NCBI GenBank assembly: GCA_002308255.1
Contig: DBVZ01000026.1
Location: forward strand, 5,074-11,802
Direction of reading: 5' to 3'
Source of the DNA: Lachnospiraceae bacterium UBA1251
GTDB lineage: Bacteria; Bacillota; Clostridia; Lachnospirales; Lachnospiraceae
Length of the DNA: 6,729 bases
Below are positions 5,375 to 6,729 of the stretch, in pieces. Below the pieces are notes generated by a model that saw nothing but the letters and a program-made list of their open reading frames with translations, ran no database searches and was not told where the DNA came from. The position numbers and the translations under genes are program-made. The stretch's first letter is position 1; each line of letters begins with the position of its first letter.

Positions 5375-5800
5375 ATGGAGAGAACGAAAAAAAGAAGCAA
5401 CGAGGATAAGATCCGGATGAGTCTCCTGGACAAGGAGAAAGCGAACATCATCGACTCCGTGGAGGGCGGGAATATGATCGCGATTCTTTCGGGTCTTGAA
5501 GTGATGTATGTCGTTCTTTACAAAAACGAATATCGCTGCTTTATCCATAAGTTTGACGCGGAGGAAGGCCGGCAGAAGTCTTTTGACAGAAGCGCCCGGA
5601 ACCGCGCGATGATCAACAACCTGAACAGCGCCGCTGACCAGGTTTTCGAAGTCGGCTTCAACAAAGATATGGATTTCATGGGCGTGATGGTCACTGCCGA
5701 AAAAGCGATCATATCGTATCTGGATATGACCGGCCAGCTTCCGGCAGAGGACGTGGACTTTATGAGCTGGCAGGAACCGGAAGGCCAAAAGGAGGATTGA
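5375..5800 (+). CDS. Uncharacterised protein, first gene of small cluster
   Basis: A 141-residue protein that I do not recognise. It has no signal peptide or clear membrane helix. The N-terminus is basic (ERTKKRSNEDK), followed by a segment with hydrophobic strands (MIAILSGLEVMYVVLYKN) that look like a beta hairpin or small alpha/beta domain, then an NRAMINNLNSAADQVFEV helix and an acidic tail ending EGQKED. The start is uncertain. The ATG at 5375 has no good ribosome binding site; the in-frame ATG at 5417 has GAGGA ten bases upstream and would give 127 residues. It sits about 70 bases behind a perfect consensus promoter, and its stop overlaps the Shine-Dalgarno region of the next gene, so the two are probably translationally coupled. 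Codon use looks like that of the housekeeping genes. That it is a real gene is well supported; its function is unknown. Confidence 0.8.
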   Translation: MERTKKRSNEDKIRMSLLDKEKANIIDSVEGGNMIAILSGLEVMYVVLYKNEYRCFIHKFDAEEGRQKSFDRSARNRAMINNLNSAADQVFEVGFNKDMDFMGVMVTAEKAIISYLDMTGQLPAEDVDFMSWQEPEGQKED

Positions 5801-5803
5801 GCA

Positions 5804-6001
5804 ATGAAGACCTATCAATTTGTGTGCAGAAGCACGCCGGGTGGTTTCAAGGAGTACGCGAGCGTTCGCGAAGACGGCGTTGAAATCAAACGGATCGACA
5901 GAGATGTCTGGCAGGAAACGGTCCGCCAGTTCCGCGAGCGCGTCGGCGCAGAGCTGGAAGCGGAGGGCTGTGTCATGGCCGAGCATCAGTACACGCTGTA
6001 A
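5804..6001 (+). CDS. Small uncharacterised protein (65 aa)
   Basis: A 65-residue protein with no recognised domain. It begins with a strand-like MKTYQFVCRS segment, then FKEYASVREDGVEIKRIDRDVW, a charged helix VRQFRERVGAELEAEG, and ends AEHQYTL; this could be a small beta-beta-alpha fold. The start is firmly set by AAAAGGAGG at 5787-5795 before the ATG at 5804, and the site overlaps the end of the preceding gene, whose stop lies 3 bases upstream. A good ribosome binding site for the next gene overlaps and follows its stop. The compact spacing supports one transcript with its neighbours. Two other genes of the cluster also begin with a short Met-Lys-x-Tyr strand (here MKTY), but I cannot claim homology on that alone. 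Confidence 0.82.
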   Translation: MKTYQFVCRSTPGGFKEYASVREDGVEIKRIDRDVWQETVRQFRERVGAELEAEGCVMAEHQYTL

Positions 6002-6017
6002 GAAGGAGGTGCGCAGA

Positions 6018-6482
6018 ATGAAATATATTTCGGTTTTGATCAAGCACCATGCAGGCCCGACAGGCGATGTGCTGATCTGCAAGAACGCAGACGGCGTCTG
6101 GCAGTTCCCGACAGATAAGATCCGCACGAACGAGTCCAACAAGGAAGCTGCCGAGCGTGTTGCCTGGGAACAGTGCGGCATCAAGGCAGCAGCCGGCAAC
6201 CGTATCATGATCGGCCGCAAACTGATCGAGAACGGTATTGTCGAGCATTTCGCAGAGGGTAATATCACACATAATACCCATGAGAAACACACCTATCACA
6301 ACTACTACGAAGCGGTCAACAAATGGCAGTATGAGCCGAAATCGGAGCTCTATACCGAGTTCAAATGGGTACATCCGTCAGAGCTCGGCGAGTACGAATT
6401 TGCCGGAGATGACAAGAATTTCATGGCAAAATATGACCCGTATATCAACGCCCGTTTCATTCCGGACGTACGCATGTATTAA
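6018..6482 (+). CDS. Nudix-like protein with degenerate Nudix box
   Basis: A 154-residue cytoplasmic protein with the layout of a Nudix hydrolase: an N-terminal strand (MKYISVLIKH), a VLICKNADGVWQFP strand-turn at about 18-31, the Nudix helix region at 33-55, and an FKWVHPSEL segment late in the sequence that is typical of the fold. Compared with the consensus G-x5-E-x7-R-E-U-x-E-E-x-G-U, I read D33, E39, R47, V48, A49, E51, Q52, G54 and I55. Thus E39, R47, E51, G54 and I55 are kept, but the Gly and two of the three core metal-binding Glu are replaced. Hydrolase activity is therefore doubtful; a binding or sensing role is possible, as in known inactive Nudix proteins. The start at 6018 is fixed by AAGGAGGTG at 6003-6011; reading further upstream in frame would run through the preceding gene. 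It lies 16 bases after the 65-aa gene. Confidence 0.83.
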   Translation: MKYISVLIKHHAGPTGDVLICKNADGVWQFPTDKIRTNESNKEAAERVAWEQCGIKAAAGNRIMIGRKLIENGIVEHFAEGNITHNTHEKHTYHNYYEAVNKWQYEPKSELYTEFKWVHPSELGEYEFAGDDKNFMAKYDPYINARFIPDVRMY

Positions 6483-6497
6483 TCAGGAGGGTCCGAC

Positions 6498-6729
6498 ATG
6501 AAAAAATATATCTTCGAAGCGACCAAAAAACAGTGGGAAAAACCGACAGAACCGAAACAGTATCTCTGCGCGGCGGCGAGAGTAAAAGTCTGCGCGGAAG
6601 ATATCGGTCAGGCAATTGAGCTCGCGAAGGCGAAGTTCAGATGCAAGTTCCTGGGGACCGGCACGATCCTGGGCGAGATGCGTCTGGTCGACAGCATCGA
6701 GCTGCCGGTGGACTGGAGCTATGGTTACG
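6498..6729 (+). CDS. Uncharacterised protein, N-terminal part, cut by window end
   Basis: The first 77 codons of a gene that stays open to the end of the window. The ATG at 6498 follows an excellent CAGGAGGG site at 6483-6490 and begins 15 bases after the Nudix-like gene, as expected for a fourth cluster member. The visible protein opens with MKKYIFEATKKQWE, then a strand CAAARVKVCA, a helix IGQAIELAKAKF, and GTGTILGEMRLVDSIELP. The order strand-helix-strand with an Ala/Lys-rich helix suggests a small soluble alpha/beta domain. Three Cys residues are visible without a recognisable metal motif. I do not recognise a family, and the total length is unknown. Confidence 0.78.
   Translation, partial: MKKYIFEATKKQWEKPTEPKQYLCAAARVKVCAEDIGQAIELAKAKFRCKFLGTGTILGEMRLVDSIELPVDWSYGY

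Noticed and set aside
5820..6017. In-frame upstream extension of the Nudix-like gene
   Set aside because: It overlaps the 65-aa gene in another frame and reads as Arg/Ser-rich shadow; the ATG at 6018 has its own AAGGAGG site.
5327..6292. A 321-codon open frame on the minus strand opposite the small-gene cluster
   Set aside because: It has a GTG start without a ribosome binding site, no recognisable protein, and lies opposite three + strand genes whose strong ribosome binding sites and spacing are convincing.
1..6729. CRISPR array, insertion sequence or tandem repeat
   Set aside because: No regularly spaced repeats, transposase or terminal inverted repeats were seen by eye.

Overview
The window looks like chromosomal DNA from a low-copy-repeat, moderately GC-rich member of the Clostridia, most likely Lachnospiraceae or a close relative. 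The basis is a Firmicutes-type EF-P with the KPGKG tip loop, strong AGGAGG ribosome binding sites, consensus sigma-A promoters, a DUF5688-like protein (a family I know mainly from Lachnospiraceae) and a tRNA gene that does not encode its CCA end. The taxonomic call is inference; no rRNA or other marker is present. All supported genes lie on the + strand.

Region 1 (1-2074) is housekeeping. It holds the 3' end of rpiB (ribose-5-phosphate isomerase B), upp (uracil phosphoribosyltransferase), a dCMP deaminase gene and efp (elongation factor P), which ends in an intrinsic terminator. The first three form a logical nucleotide group: RpiB supplies ribose 5-phosphate, the precursor of PRPP; Upp uses PRPP to salvage uracil to UMP; the deaminase makes dUMP for thymidylate synthesis. 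A plausible promoter lies just upstream of efp.

Region 2 (2075-4832) encodes a seven-segment membrane protein ending in a glycerophosphodiester phosphodiesterase domain, then a short DUF5688-like protein. About 229 bases separate them. That gap holds a good promoter overlapping the end of the phosphodiesterase gene, then four successive hairpins. It is either a structured 5' leader of the DUF5688 gene or a separate small RNA.

Region 3 (4819-4990) is a compact tRNA-Arg(CCG) unit: a near-consensus extended -10 promoter buried in the end of the DUF5688 gene, a leader hairpin, the tRNA and a very strong terminator.

Region 4 (4991-6729) begins with a gene-free stretch of 384 bases that turns AT-rich and contains several palindromes and a perfect TTGACA-N17-TATAAT promoter. 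It drives a tightly packed set of four small genes: an unrecognised 141-aa protein, a 65-aa protein, a Nudix-like protein with a damaged Nudix box, and a fourth small protein cut by the window end. None has a function I can name with confidence. Their position behind a tRNA gene, with a very strong and probably repressible promoter, makes this the part of the window most likely to hold something undescribed. No integrase, transposase, CRISPR array or recognisable attachment-site repeat is visible.
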